Positions 17,181 to 26,640 of a stretch of DNA of 64,000 nt are shown piece by piece. How positions within the stretch are numbered: the stretch's first letter is position 1; each line of letters begins with the position of its first letter. The DNA comes from Vicingus sp036171675 (GTDB lineage: Bacteria > Bacteroidota > Bacteroidia > Flavobacteriales_E > Vicingaceae), in assembly GCA_036171675.1 (NCBI GenBank), contig JAVHRO010000111.1:1-64000 (forward strand), read 5' to 3'. The notes under the pieces were generated by a model that did no database searches, was not told the origin of the DNA, and was given only the letters and a program-made list of their open reading frames with translations. The translations under genes and the position numbers were made by a program.

Positions 17181-18253
17181 GTTATAATATCAATGATTTT
17201 TTTAGCTGCATTACCGTCTCCAAATGGATTTTGACCTGTGGTGAGACTATTATAATAATTAGGGTCAGAAAACAGTTTAGTTGTTTCCTCAACAATTCTT
17301 TCTACATTGGTTCCTACCAAAACACCAAACCCTGCACTTACTACTTCTGGTCGTTCTGTAATATTTCGCAATATTAACACAGGTTTCTTAAAATAGGGAG
17401 ATTCTTCTTGTATTCCTCCAGAATCGGTCCAGATTATTTTACTATTGGCCATGTGTTGCAATAAATCAAAATAATCTAAAGGGGGTAATAATTTAACTTG
17501 TTTTAAATTTTTTAACTCTAGTTCAACCACCAATTTTACATTTGGGTTGGAATGAACAGGCCAAACAAACTCCACATCATTTTTGAGTTTAATAATTTCT
17601 TTTATTGCTTTACAAATGTTAAGCATCCCTTCACCATGATTTTCTCTTCGATGCGCAGTTATTAAGATTTTGTTTGGATTTACATCTTTAGAAATCTTTA
17701 TTTTTTCTGCAATAATTTGAATGGTATCAATTACGGTATTGCCAGTAATAAATATTTTTTCTTTAGCTATTTTTTCAGCAATTAAATTGTTTTTTGATAA
17801 CTCAGTGGGAGCGAAGTTGTATTGAGCAAATAAAGAAACCACTTTCCGGTTAAATTCCTCAGGAAATGGTTGGGTTAAATCAAAACTTCGTAAACCTGCT
17901 TCAACGTGAGCAACATTAATACCCATGTTAAAACACGCCATTCCCGTAGCCAATACGGTACTAGTATCTCCTTGGATAAATACTAAATCTGGTTTTATTT
18001 GAATAAATAAGTCTTCAATTTTCAATAATACAGCCGATAAAGTTTTATTAATAGTTTGATTGGGTTGCATTACATTTAATTCATAATCAGGCGTTATTTC
18101 AAAAAACTTTTCAAGGGGTTTCAACATGTCGATGTGTTGACCAGTATTCACCACAATTGTTCTTACTGAAGATGATTTTCTTAATTCGTAAATAAGAGGA
18201 ACTAGTTTAATAAGCTCCGGGCGAGTTCCATATGTTACAATAAATTTTTTCAT
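17174..18253 (-). CDS. wecB: UDP-N-acetylglucosamine 2-epimerase (non-hydrolysing)
   Basis: A 359-residue cytoplasmic enzyme that interconverts UDP-GlcNAc and UDP-ManNAc. Family motifs: VTYGTRPELIKLVPLI at the start, GDTSTVLATGMACF, HVEAGLRSFD, ITAHRRENHG and TDSGGIQEE. The ATG at 18253 (MKKFIVTYGTRPE) is preferred; the longer frame to 18289 adds 12 non-conserved residues. It is distinct from the WbpI-like paralogue at 20834-21925, which shares the same fold but belongs with the amidino-sugar genes. The product could also act on a related UDP-sugar. Confidence 0.9.
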   Translation of the reverse strand: MKKFIVTYGTRPELIKLVPLIYELRKSSSVRTIVVNTGQHIDMLKPLEKFFEITPDYELNVMQPNQTINKTLSAVLLKIEDLFIQIKPDLVFIQGDTSTVLATGMACFNMGINVAHVEAGLRSFDLTQPFPEEFNRKVVSLFAQYNFAPTELSKNNLIAEKIAKEKIFITGNTVIDTIQIIAEKIKISKDVNPNKILITAHRRENHGEGMLNICKAIKEIIKLKNDVEFVWPVHSNPNVKLVVELELKNLKQVKLLPPLDYFDLLQHMANSKIIWTDSGGIQEESPYFKKPVLILRNITERPEVVSAGFGVLVGTNVERIVEETTKLFSDPNYYNSLTTGQNPFGDGNAAKKIIDIITC

Positions 18254-18323
18254 TAATGGTTGCTTAATGTACAAATGTATTAAATTCAAATAATCTTTTT
18301 TGGTAAATGGTTGAGGTGGTTTT

Positions 18324-19673
18324 CTATTTCTTGATTTTATTAAAAATCATCGACAATTTTTGGGTGTTAATTTTTCTATCAAATTCCTTCAAATAATTTA
18401 CATCGTACAATAATTCATGATTTATGGTTAGTATTTTTTCTAATTCTTCACAGCTTTTTTTAATGTCATCAGGATCAAAAACAAAAGCAATTCCACATTT
18501 TTCTAAAAAATATTTTTGTGAGCCATTACAAACAAAACCTAATATTGGTTTGCCTAAAGTTAAATAATCAAAAGTTTTAGATGCTAAAGCATAATCTTCT
18601 CCGTTTTCAATTTTAAGGGAAGTCGATAAGCAATAATCAAAATTTTCAGCAAGTTCCTTTGATTTTTCATAATTAACTTTTCCATGAAAAACAAAATTAT
18701 CATTCAAATCAAATTCAGTTATCATTTTATTTAACCACACTTTCTCTGTACCAATATAATGGAACACAATTCTTTTTTTTAATTGAGAATTTATATTAAA
18801 AATTTCTTTTAAAGTTCTAAAGAAATAATAAGGTGATCGGTATTTATAATCTTCTTTACGTGGTATAAATTGGAACATTCTATGTGGTGGCTTTTTATAC
18901 CATTTTTTAAAAATAGTATCATGAGATTCTGGATTATAATAAAACTCACCCATGTATCCGATTATTATTTTTTCCTTATTATTGTTTGAAACTACTGGAT
19001 TATTGAAGTCAATTTCACTTTGCTCAAAACCGTTTGGAATAACATTGAACTTAGTTTTATTTATTTCAGGATGATACGTTATAAAATCATTAATAACTTG
19101 GCTTGTTACACTAACAATAGAGGAGGCAATATTAAAGACTCTTTTTTCTTCTTTGTGGGTAAAATAGTAATGAAACCAACTAATGTAAGCACTAGTACCC
19201 CATAAAGCCCAATGGTCTCTCATATCCATTACTAAAGGTATATTGTATTTTTTGGAAACATTAGCAGCAATTGAAGCAACTCCAAAAGGTGGAGCGGTTG
19301 CATACATTAAAACAGGTTGGTACTGTTTAATAATGGAATCAATTTGCTTCGTAACATTTTTACCCCAATAATTTTTAATATGGTCTGAAACTGAAAAATA
19401 ATGGTGAACAAAGGATTTAAACTTACTTTTATAAATGCTATCGAAATTACTGGTTGGAATTCTTATAATAACAATATCTTTTGGAATTTCTTCTAAAAGT
19501 GAATAATCAATTTTAGCAGTTTTAAAAGTTCTAATTCCGCTTTCAATATCAGTGGTTATTACTATTGGATTATAGCCGAAATCTCTTAAATATTTTACAA
19601 ATTTTGCAGGACGTATTGAGCCAGTAGTTTGTACAGGTGGGAATTCATATGCAAAGAATAAAACATTTTTCAT
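18324..19673 (-). CDS. Glycosyltransferase (GT4-like)
   Basis: A 449-residue glycosyltransferase with an N-terminal domain starting VLFFAYEFPPVQTTGSIRPA, the glycine-rich acceptor loop seen in GT4 enzymes from exopolysaccharide clusters. The C-terminal domain has YALASKTFDYLTLGKPILGF, the donor-binding position (KxFDYLxxGKP). It is somewhat longer than average because of an insertion near the middle (about residues 245-300). It starts just after the amidotransferase stop, with a six-base gap. Confidence 0.86.
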   Translation of the reverse strand: MKNVLFFAYEFPPVQTTGSIRPAKFVKYLRDFGYNPIVITTDIESGIRTFKTAKIDYSLLEEIPKDIVIIRIPTSNFDSIYKSKFKSFVHHYFSVSDHIKNYWGKNVTKQIDSIIKQYQPVLMYATAPPFGVASIAANVSKKYNIPLVMDMRDHWALWGTSAYISWFHYYFTHKEEKRVFNIASSIVSVTSQVINDFITYHPEINKTKFNVIPNGFEQSEIDFNNPVVSNNNKEKIIIGYMGEFYYNPESHDTIFKKWYKKPPHRMFQFIPRKEDYKYRSPYYFFRTLKEIFNINSQLKKRIVFHYIGTEKVWLNKMITEFDLNDNFVFHGKVNYEKSKELAENFDYCLSTSLKIENGEDYALASKTFDYLTLGKPILGFVCNGSQKYFLEKCGIAFVFDPDDIKKSCEELEKILTINHELLYDVNYLKEFDRKINTQKLSMIFNKIKK

Positions 19674-19679
19674 AATTTT

Positions 19680-20837
19680 TTATTTCAATCTATTGCCAAT
19701 TGGCTGTAAAAATTTTAAAATAGGGTAATCTTTATATACCGATTGCTCCATTTTAAAATGCTCATGTTTTTGTATAGGGCGTAACATAATTTCATCAAAT
19801 TCATTTTCTGTTAATCCTAATTTTTTTATAAAATAATCTTTGTCTTGCTGCTGAAGTTCGGCTGTATATGGATTTTTTGATAATTCAACCAATGCTTCCT
19901 CTTTTGTAATTTGCCCAGAACAAATTAGGTTCGATAGGTGGGCTTTTCTTTTGTCAACATTAAATTTTTTTGGAAGGATGTATCCTTGGTAAAATCGTGT
20001 AAAAACAGATTCAAAATGTTTTCCTCCATAATATTTCCAACCCAATTCATTAACAATAAATTCCTTCACAGTTTTATAATTATAGTCAATATAGTTCAAT
20101 ATGTTAAAGTATTCTAAATTATAAAACTTTTTATTGATAAAACGCTGCCATTTGCCAATATTGGGTATTGTTTTTAATTTTCCTGAACCATATTTTTGAT
20201 GTATATCTAATAGATTTCGTAAGTCAAATTTATTTTTAAAATACCAGGAGTTGGGCAGAACAGTTTCTGTTACAACATTGTTGCCCGAAATAACATACTT
20301 AATTTTATTTTTTTGTGCTATTTCAAATAAAGCAGCAAAAATAAATTGATCGGTAGGTACTTCAATATCAATTACCGAAGCTTTAAAATAGGCCAATTGA
20401 ATGTCTTTAAAACTATCCCAATCAATCACATAAGTATATAAATCGATTCCTAACTTATCTACTAAATTTTGAATATTTTGAACCGCAATTTCTGAGTTCC
20501 AGCCATTATCAAAGTGAACTGCTAATGGGTTTAGTCCCATTTTTTCTTTTACGTAATAAGCTAAATAAGTACTGTCAACACCACCACTAACACCAATAAT
20601 GCAATCGTATTTTTTACCTAATGAACCTTTTTTAATTTTAGCAATTATTTCGTTAATCTTTTGTTTTCCTAAATCTCCTGTTAAAACAAGTTCTTTCTCC
20701 ACTTTATCGTATTGATGACAGTGGTTGCAGACTCCATTTTCATCAAAAATAATCTCAATATCGGTAGTGTCCATTATGCAACGTGTACATTGTTGGTATT
20801 CCCTCTTTTTAATTATTTCAGTAGTCGTATTTTTCAT
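19680..20837 (-). CDS. wbpG: WbpG-like N-acetyl sugar amidotransferase
   Basis: A 385-residue PP-loop enzyme that activates a sugar N-acetyl group with ATP and uses ammonia to form an acetamidino group. The ATP loop is SGGVDST at residues 84-90; four cysteines at 17, 20, 37 and 40 (CTRC, CNHC) form a probable zinc site. The known homologue, Pseudomonas WbpG, needs HisH2 to release ammonia from glutamine and HisF2 to channel it; those partners are encoded 11 kb away at 32061-33523. It overlaps the WbpI-like epimerase gene by four bases (ATGA). The likely product is an amidino derivative of a diacetamido uronic sugar. Confidence 0.9.
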   Translation of the reverse strand: MKNTTTEIIKKREYQQCTRCIMDTTDIEIIFDENGVCNHCHQYDKVEKELVLTGDLGKQKINEIIAKIKKGSLGKKYDCIIGVSGGVDSTYLAYYVKEKMGLNPLAVHFDNGWNSEIAVQNIQNLVDKLGIDLYTYVIDWDSFKDIQLAYFKASVIDIEVPTDQFIFAALFEIAQKNKIKYVISGNNVVTETVLPNSWYFKNKFDLRNLLDIHQKYGSGKLKTIPNIGKWQRFINKKFYNLEYFNILNYIDYNYKTVKEFIVNELGWKYYGGKHFESVFTRFYQGYILPKKFNVDKRKAHLSNLICSGQITKEEALVELSKNPYTAELQQQDKDYFIKKLGLTENEFDEIMLRPIQKHEHFKMEQSVYKDYPILKFLQPIGNRLK

Positions 20838-21925
20838 TGAATAATATATTTTAAAAGTTCTTTACAAATAGTTGCACAGGCATTTCCGTTGCCGTATAAG
20901 TTAATATCAAAGTTACTTTCTTTTAAAACCATCTTTTGTACTGTGCTAATTATTTCGTTTTTATTAATATTTGAAAGCATGTTTACCCCATTTTCAACAA
21001 GTTCTACCCATTCGGTTTCATCTCTTAAGGTAACACAGTTTTTTTTAAAGAAAAAGGCTTCTTTTTGTAAACCACCACTATCTGTAATTACCAATCTACA
21101 GTGTTTTAATAATTCAATCATGTCAAAATAACCCACGGGTTCAATTATCTTCACTTTTACCTCAATATTTAAAGCCTCAATTTTACTTTTTGTTCTAGGG
21201 TGTAATGGAAGAAGAATTGGAGTGGTTTCGTGTAACTTGTTTAACGATTCAATAATACATGCTAACCGTTCTGGATCATCTGTGTTTTCTGCACGATGTA
21301 ATGTGCAAAGAATAAAATTATTGAAATGTAGCGATTTAACTATTGTAGATTTTTTGGCTGATTTTTTTGCGTAAAAAATGGCAGCATCCTGCATTACATC
21401 TCCTGCATTAATAATTTTACAATTAATAGTTGAGTAACCTTCGGCGGTTAAGTTTTTTACAGCTGTTGTTGTTGGGCAAAACAAATAATCAGAAATACGA
21501 TCTGTTAATATTCTATTTACCTCCTCAGGCATGTTCATATTAAAACTACGCAAACCTGATTCTACATGTGCAACCTTAATGTGTAATTTTTTTGCAGCTA
21601 AAGCACCTGCAAGTGTAGAGTTGGTGTCGCCATAAACCAGTAATAAATTGGGCTTTTCGATGAGTAAAATTTCTTCAATGCCTTCCAACATCCTTCCAGT
21701 CATTGCACCATGCCCAACATTGTTAATGTTTAAATTGTATTTGGGAACAGGTATTTCCATTTCATCAAAAAAAACAGCACTCATGTTTTTATCATAATGC
21801 TGCCCAGTATGCACAATAATTTCTTCAATTTTGTCGTGCTTTAAAAATGCTCTACTCAAAGCTGCTGCTTTAATAAATTGTGGGCGAGCTCCAATTACCG
21901 TTATTATTTTTAGTTTTTTATTCAA
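20834..21925 (-). CDS. wbpI: WbpI-like UDP-sugar 2-epimerase
   Basis: A 363-residue member of the non-hydrolysing UDP-GlcNAc 2-epimerase family, closer in motif style to WbpI (TVIGARPQFIKAAALSR, MPEEVNRILTDRISD, RDETEWVELVENGVN) than to WecB. WbpI converts UDP-2,3-diacetamido-glucuronic acid to the manno form, the substrate of WbpG, which is encoded directly downstream with a four-base overlap. That pairing is the main reason for the call. The start is TTG at 21925; the conserved beginning follows within a few residues and no ATG is in frame nearby. The earlier enzymes (WbpA, B, D, E) are not in the window. Confidence 0.82.
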   Translation of the reverse strand: MNKKLKIITVIGARPQFIKAAALSRAFLKHDKIEEIIVHTGQHYDKNMSAVFFDEMEIPVPKYNLNINNVGHGAMTGRMLEGIEEILLIEKPNLLLVYGDTNSTLAGALAAKKLHIKVAHVESGLRSFNMNMPEEVNRILTDRISDYLFCPTTTAVKNLTAEGYSTINCKIINAGDVMQDAAIFYAKKSAKKSTIVKSLHFNNFILCTLHRAENTDDPERLACIIESLNKLHETTPILLPLHPRTKSKIEALNIEVKVKIIEPVGYFDMIELLKHCRLVITDSGGLQKEAFFFKKNCVTLRDETEWVELVENGVNMLSNINKNEIISTVQKMVLKESNFDINLYGNGNACATICKELLKYIIQ

Positions 21926-22032
21926 TTTTTTTTTTATTTAAATTCTTTTTCTGTTAAAGAAACAGCGTAACTAATTATATTACAATTTAAAACCTTAAAT
22001 TATTGTAACTAGAGTGTTGTTTTCTTGGTTGA

Positions 22033-22680
22033 TTAAACATTTAGATGCTTTTTCCTATAGTATTCAAATTTATCACTTGGTATATATCCGTTGTATTCAT
22101 ATTTATTTTTAAAAGGGATACACTTATCCGTTTCCAAATTCTTTATTATTTTTGCAGGGTTACCAGCAATTACACAATGACCATTCGGAAAAGATTTTGT
22201 TACAACACTCCCTGCCCCAACTATTGTAAAATCACCCAATATTACACCTGGCATAATCATACTCCCAGCACCTAGCCAACAATATTTACCAATATTAACG
22301 GTCTTCTCAATATGTATTCTTGTATCATACATATCATGATTTGCACTAACAATTATTACGTTGGATGCAATTTGGGTATAATCTCCAATATAAATTTTCC
22401 CTTTTCCTTGTATGTAACAACCTTTCATCAAACCAGGGCAGGTGTCTATACCTGCATATATATTTTTAGGATTCACTATTGTACTTGTATAATGAACTGG
22501 CCAATAAGCTTCCTTATTATTACCAATATTTAATATTTTATGTACGAGCCACAATTCAAAACTAATCCTGCATTGATAATCAGACGTTTGTCGAATAAAA
22601 TTAAAATAAGGCAATTTGGAAATGATTACAATAGGAATTTGTAATGGTTTCCTGATGAAATATCTTATTCTGTTTAGCAT
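22033..22680 (-). CDS. Hexapeptide-repeat acyltransferase
   Basis: A 215-residue left-handed beta-helix acyltransferase in the serine acetyltransferase/NodL/WbbJ style. Hexapeptide turns run through NIYAGIDTCPGLMKGCYIQGKG, the catalytic-type ANHD segment follows, and the end has VIAGNPAKIIKNLE. The start is set at the ATG at 22680 because it shares its A with the TAA stop of the flippase gene, a coupling typical of this operon; the frame can be opened to 22704. It probably O- or N-acetylates a sugar in the repeat unit. Confidence 0.85.
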   Translation of the reverse strand: MLNRIRYFIRKPLQIPIVIISKLPYFNFIRQTSDYQCRISFELWLVHKILNIGNNKEAYWPVHYTSTIVNPKNIYAGIDTCPGLMKGCYIQGKGKIYIGDYTQIASNVIIVSANHDMYDTRIHIEKTVNIGKYCWLGAGSMIMPGVILGDFTIVGAGSVVTKSFPNGHCVIAGNPAKIIKNLETDKCIPFKNKYEYNGYIPSDKFEYYRKKHLNV

Positions 22681-23942
22681 TATTTTTTTGAAAAGTGATA
22701 GCATCTAAATAAATAAGTGATGTATATTAAACAATACGATAAAGAGAATAAAAATAATATTGTTTTAATATTACTTTTTAGAACATATCCAATATAAAAA
22801 CTACTGGCCACCAATGCAAATGAAATAATATGCAAAATCATGTCTTCGTCTTGTTTGTTTTTTATTACATACATGTATGATAATGGGCTAACAATGGCCT
22901 TTAAATAAAACATAGGGATTAATATTTGCACATATTCGCCAGCAGTAGTCCATTCTTTTCCAAATACAAAACCAAAAATAATGGGTGAAAAAAAGGCTAA
23001 TAAAACAAAAAAAGGCAAGATGGGTAATGCCATCATTTTAAAAGTATTGATAAAAAGTTTTCTGCATTCTCCAGTTTCGTTAACTTGCTCTGCTGCTTTT
23101 TGGGCAAAAACATTGCCCACAGCCCCAGTAATAAAACTGATGGGCAAACTCACCATCCGTTTACCATAGTTGTAATGACCAATAACAGATGTGTTATAAA
23201 AAGCATTAAAAAAATAAATGGGCAATTGATCTGTCCAGCCATATAAAAATTCGGTAGGTATAGAAAATAGCGGAAATTTTTTATATTTCAACATTCCATT
23301 TTTAATATCGCTCCAATCAATATTTTTTTGTTGAATTCGTATTTCTTTTAAAAAAATAATTTGTGAAACAAAGAGGGTGATCTGTCCTATAAAAAAACCT
23401 ATAAACAAACCTTCATAGCTTTTAAATAGTATGCCAAATGCAAGAGAGCAAAAAACAGTTGCAATTGTAGATGCAATTTGGCTCGTGGATATTATTTTGT
23501 AATGTCGGTGTTTGTTTAGTATTTTGGTTTGTACAGTAGTTATTCCACTTAAAAATACGGTTAAGGGAATAAAGTATAACCAATATCCCAGTTTTGCATT
23601 TACAAAAAAGGAAATTTCAAAAATATACAATATCAGAATGATTGCAATAATTAAAAAGGTGTAAAAGAAAGTTAATAAATAACAAATTGCAACGATATTA
23701 TCCTCTTCCTTTTTAGTGCTTGTTTGTAAAATTGCTTGAGTGTACTGTAAATTTACAAATACTATTAAAATAGGTGTAATGCTCATGTAAATTCCTAGCA
23801 AGCCATAATCGGATGGAGCGTAGATTCTACTCAATACAGGAGCCATTAAAATGGGGATAATCTGGCTTATAGTTGTGCCGGTAAAGGAGGTTAAAATATC
23901 TTTTAAATAGGGTGTATTAAACTTGTTTAATATGATTTTCAT
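22680..23942 (-). CDS. Wzx-like flippase (MOP superfamily)
   Basis: A 420-residue integral membrane protein with about 12 hydrophobic segments, of the polysaccharide biosynthesis (MATE-like) family that moves lipid-linked repeat units across the inner membrane. The N-terminus has SFTGTTISQIIPILMAPVLSR and YAPSDYGLLGIYMS, the common beginning for this group. It lies between the Wzz/Wzc-type kinase and an acyltransferase, and pairs with the Wzy-like gene at the other end of the operon, so a Wzx/Wzy-dependent pathway is likely. Confidence 0.9.
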   Translation of the reverse strand: MKIILNKFNTPYLKDILTSFTGTTISQIIPILMAPVLSRIYAPSDYGLLGIYMSITPILIVFVNLQYTQAILQTSTKKEEDNIVAICYLLTFFYTFLIIAIILILYIFEISFFVNAKLGYWLYFIPLTVFLSGITTVQTKILNKHRHYKIISTSQIASTIATVFCSLAFGILFKSYEGLFIGFFIGQITLFVSQIIFLKEIRIQQKNIDWSDIKNGMLKYKKFPLFSIPTEFLYGWTDQLPIYFFNAFYNTSVIGHYNYGKRMVSLPISFITGAVGNVFAQKAAEQVNETGECRKLFINTFKMMALPILPFFVLLAFFSPIIFGFVFGKEWTTAGEYVQILIPMFYLKAIVSPLSYMYVIKNKQDEDMILHIISFALVASSFYIGYVLKSNIKTILFLFSLSYCLIYITYLFRCYHFSKK

Positions 23943-23948
23943 CGATAA

Positions 23949-26330
23949 TTATGATTTTTTTGCCTTCCGTTTATTCGGTTCTTCATCATAATAACCATGC
24001 CCGTAGCCATAACCATAGCCATAACCATAGCCATAACCATAGCCATAACCATAGCCATAACCATAACCGAATTTTTTTACTTTAATATCATTAATAATAA
24101 TGCCCAAGTGATTGATATCTTTTTTCTCGAAATGTTCATTGATTAATCTTAAATGACCTTTGTTGGTGTAATTTTGTCGAACCACATAAATGTTTACGTC
24201 GGCATGTTTCGCGAGCATCAATGCATCTGAAACCAACCCAATAGGTGGCGTGTCAATAATAATTACGTCGTATTGGGTTTTTAAGTAAGCAATCAAAACA
24301 TCCATTTCTTCACTGGCCAACAATTCCGAAGGATTGGGTGGGATAGGGCCAGAAGAAATTAGGTGCAACATTGCAAATGATGTTGGTTGTATAATGTCTT
24401 CAATTTTTTTGCTATGAGCTAAATAATTGGTTAACCCAATTTCATTACTCAATTTAAAATCAGCAAAAATTTTAGGCTTTCGCAAATCTGCACCAATCAA
24501 TATGGTTTTTTTACCCAACAGTGAATAACTGGTAGCTAAATTCATGGAGCAAAAGGTTTTTCCTTCGCCACTTATTGATGATGAAAGGATGATGCAGCTC
24601 TGTTCTTTTCCTTTTACCAAATACGAAATATTAGCACGTATGGTCCTAAACGATTCAGCAATAACAGATTTTGGCTGGTCAAACAACACCAAATTGTTTT
24701 CGTAGGTATTGTGACCAACTTCTCCAATTACGGGAATGTGGGTAGTCTTTTCTAATTCTGATCTACTTATAATTTTATTATTAATTAAGTCCAAGATAAA
24801 TATTAAACCAAATGCAATAACTAGGTATATTAATATGTTTTTTAAATAAATATCGCTACTTTTTTGACCTACATATTGCGAACGATATTCGCTCGCATAA
24901 TCTAGTATTTTTGCCTTGGGCACATTAGAGGCTTCTGCAATGCCAGCATCCGAACGTTTTTGTAATAAAAAAGTATAAAGCGTATTGTGTATGGCATAAT
25001 CGCGTTGTAAAATTACATAGCCACGTTCAGCTTCAGGAATATTGGTTAATTTATTGTTTAACAATTCAATTTGATTGGTTACAATTTTAATGTCATTCTT
25101 TTCTTTTTGAGAAAGCGAACCTAAATTGTTTTTTAAAATTTGTTTTTGTACTTCAATGTCCTTATTCAATTTAATCCATTTTTCACTATCAGCGGTAACA
25201 TCATATTTTAGGCTAGTGCGTAACGAATATTTTTGAATAAGGCTCAACATCATATCATACAACGAACTGTTTCTATCGATAAAGTATGGAACCACCAAAC
25301 CTTCAGCATCGTCGTTATTACTAATGTAGTCGATGGTTTGAAGGTAAAAGGTTTGAGAAAATTCCAATTCCATTTTCTTTTTTTCCAATTCGGTTAATTG
25401 TGGGATCACTTTTTCACCTTGCAAATCAATACGTTCAGTATTGCTTTCGGTTTTAAAGTTTTTTAATCGGTATTCTGATAATACCAACGAGTCGTGGACT
25501 TCTTTTAACTGTTGATCTACAAATTTTATGGTATTGGTGGCTATTTTATTTCCCTCTTGTAAACCATAATTAATATAGGTTTCAGCAATTTTATTCAATA
25601 CATCTATTTCTTGATTTACATTGTTGCCAACAAGACTCAATAACAATATAGAACTTTCTTCATTTTCCAAATTAACTGAAATGTTGTCTTGGTATTTTTT
25701 TGCTAAAAAGTCGGTAGGATTGATGTAAAAAGCATATTTTTTCTTTAAATAGTTTTCTTGAAAGGGGTCATTCAGCAATAGCTTTAATTTAAATCCATCC
25801 AGCAAAATAGATTGATTGTATTTGTAAAGGTTTTGCTCCAGGGCTTCAAAATCTTTATCCGTACTTAAAAAAAAGCCATTTTTAGTCAATTGAACAAAAT
25901 ATTGCTTAGAAAAAATATTTTTGTCAGTAGTTGAGTCAATATCAATAGTAAATGGAGAAGATTTGTACAATTCTGTTGATTTAATGTTCCCAATATCGAG
26001 ATAAGTTACTTTAATATCAGGTAGTTGTTCAATTACTTGTTTCATTAAAGAGAAAGACTTAATAATTCCTACTTCATCAATTAGTCGGTTTCTGGAGCTC
26101 ACCAATTCCATACCGGGTAAAAAATATTCCTGCCCCCATGATGAGTATTCATCTTTTACAATAATTCTACCATCTACTTTGTATTGAGGTACTAAATAAC
26201 GTACTTTATAATAAGAAATACCAAGCCCAATTCCTAACGCAATTAATATAATATACCAATAATTAATGGTTAACAACAAATATCGTTTAATAATGTCGAA
26301 GTCTAATTGATTGGCTGATGGTTTGTTCAT
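23949..26330 (-). CDS. Wzz/Wzc-type tyrosine autokinase with Gly-Tyr tail
   Basis: A 793-residue inner-membrane co-polymerase and BY-kinase that sets chain length and export. Residues 1-510 hold a membrane segment near 30, a Wzz-type periplasmic domain with coiled coil, and a second membrane segment near 510-530. The kinase has Walker A SGEGKT (587-592), Walker A' ADLRKP (614-619) and Walker B IIIDTPP (about 690-696). The tail has 11 Gly-Tyr dipeptides (755-776), then GHGYY and a basic end; it replaces the usual tyrosine cluster that is autophosphorylated. It is the first gene of the main polysaccharide operon. Confidence 0.93.
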   Translation of the reverse strand: MNKPSANQLDFDIIKRYLLLTINYWYIILIALGIGLGISYYKVRYLVPQYKVDGRIIVKDEYSSWGQEYFLPGMELVSSRNRLIDEVGIIKSFSLMKQVIEQLPDIKVTYLDIGNIKSTELYKSSPFTIDIDSTTDKNIFSKQYFVQLTKNGFFLSTDKDFEALEQNLYKYNQSILLDGFKLKLLLNDPFQENYLKKKYAFYINPTDFLAKKYQDNISVNLENEESSILLLSLVGNNVNQEIDVLNKIAETYINYGLQEGNKIATNTIKFVDQQLKEVHDSLVLSEYRLKNFKTESNTERIDLQGEKVIPQLTELEKKKMELEFSQTFYLQTIDYISNNDDAEGLVVPYFIDRNSSLYDMMLSLIQKYSLRTSLKYDVTADSEKWIKLNKDIEVQKQILKNNLGSLSQKEKNDIKIVTNQIELLNNKLTNIPEAERGYVILQRDYAIHNTLYTFLLQKRSDAGIAEASNVPKAKILDYASEYRSQYVGQKSSDIYLKNILIYLVIAFGLIFILDLINNKIISRSELEKTTHIPVIGEVGHNTYENNLVLFDQPKSVIAESFRTIRANISYLVKGKEQSCIILSSSISGEGKTFCSMNLATSYSLLGKKTILIGADLRKPKIFADFKLSNEIGLTNYLAHSKKIEDIIQPTSFAMLHLISSGPIPPNPSELLASEEMDVLIAYLKTQYDVIIIDTPPIGLVSDALMLAKHADVNIYVVRQNYTNKGHLRLINEHFEKKDINHLGIIINDIKVKKFGYGYGYGYGYGYGYGYGYGYGYGHGYYDEEPNKRKAKKS
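24003..24068 (-). repeat. Hexanucleotide/12-base microsatellite in the kinase tail
   Basis: Eleven six-base units, alternating ATAACC and ATAGCC on the plus strand (12-base period), encode the 11 Gly-Tyr dipeptides of the kinase. Each gain or loss stays in frame, so slippage would change the number of tyrosines. Confidence 0.9.
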
Positions 26331-26350
26331 TTTTTATTAAAAAATTTGCT

Positions 26351-26358
26351 CAAAAGTA
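26351..26358 (-). promoter_or_regulatory. -7 box of the main polysaccharide operon
   Basis: On the minus strand this reads TACTTTTG, an exact TAnnTTTG box, 20 bases before the ATG of the Wzc-type kinase. All downstream minus-strand genes to 7857 are closely spaced or overlapping, except for the cargo region near 11600, so this may drive most of the locus. No strong -33 TTG was identified. Confidence 0.5.
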
Positions 26359-26414
26359 ATTGAAAACTTTTAATTCGTAAGTATTAATGTTTTAAGTTTA
26401 CCCTTTTACTATAA

Positions 26415-26600
26415 TTAACCCATAGTGCATTTGGAAGAAAATTTATCCATTCGAGTGCATTTCACGATTAAAATGAGTGAAATTTGTATCGAGAATTACA
26501 ATTTTGATTAAAAAAAGTGTTGTTCTCGATAATTTTCTTTCAGAAAAATCGAACGGACACTTTTTTTATATTAATTTCCCATAAATGCACTACGGGTTAT
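26415..26600 (+). repeat. MITE-like palindromic element, copy A
   Basis: About 186 bases with terminal inverted repeats (TTAACCCATAGTGCATTT left, AAATGCACTACGGGTTA right). The interior holds nested hairpins: TTCGAG/TATCGAGAA, TTTCAC/GTGAAA, and GTTCTCGATA/TTTCAG...TCGAAC. It has no open reading frame. A second copy in the opposite orientation lies at 27199-27386, so the two bracket the exosortase gene. This element fills most of the 310-base space between the kinase and exosortase genes, together with both promoters. Confidence 0.8.
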
Positions 26601-26603
26601 AAT

Positions 26604-26611
26604 TACTTTTG
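26604..26611 (+). promoter_or_regulatory. -7 box of the exosortase gene
   Basis: TACTTTTG is an exact TAnnTTTG box, 29 bases before the exosortase ATG and directly at the right edge of the MITE-like element, which would therefore supply any -33 contacts. Confidence 0.5.
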
Positions 26612-26640
26612 TAATTTGGCATAAAACTAAAACGATTTTA

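Noticed and set aside
24003..24068. CRISPR-like short repeats
   Set aside because: Units are six bases, without spacers, and lie in frame within a kinase gene as Gly-Tyr codons.
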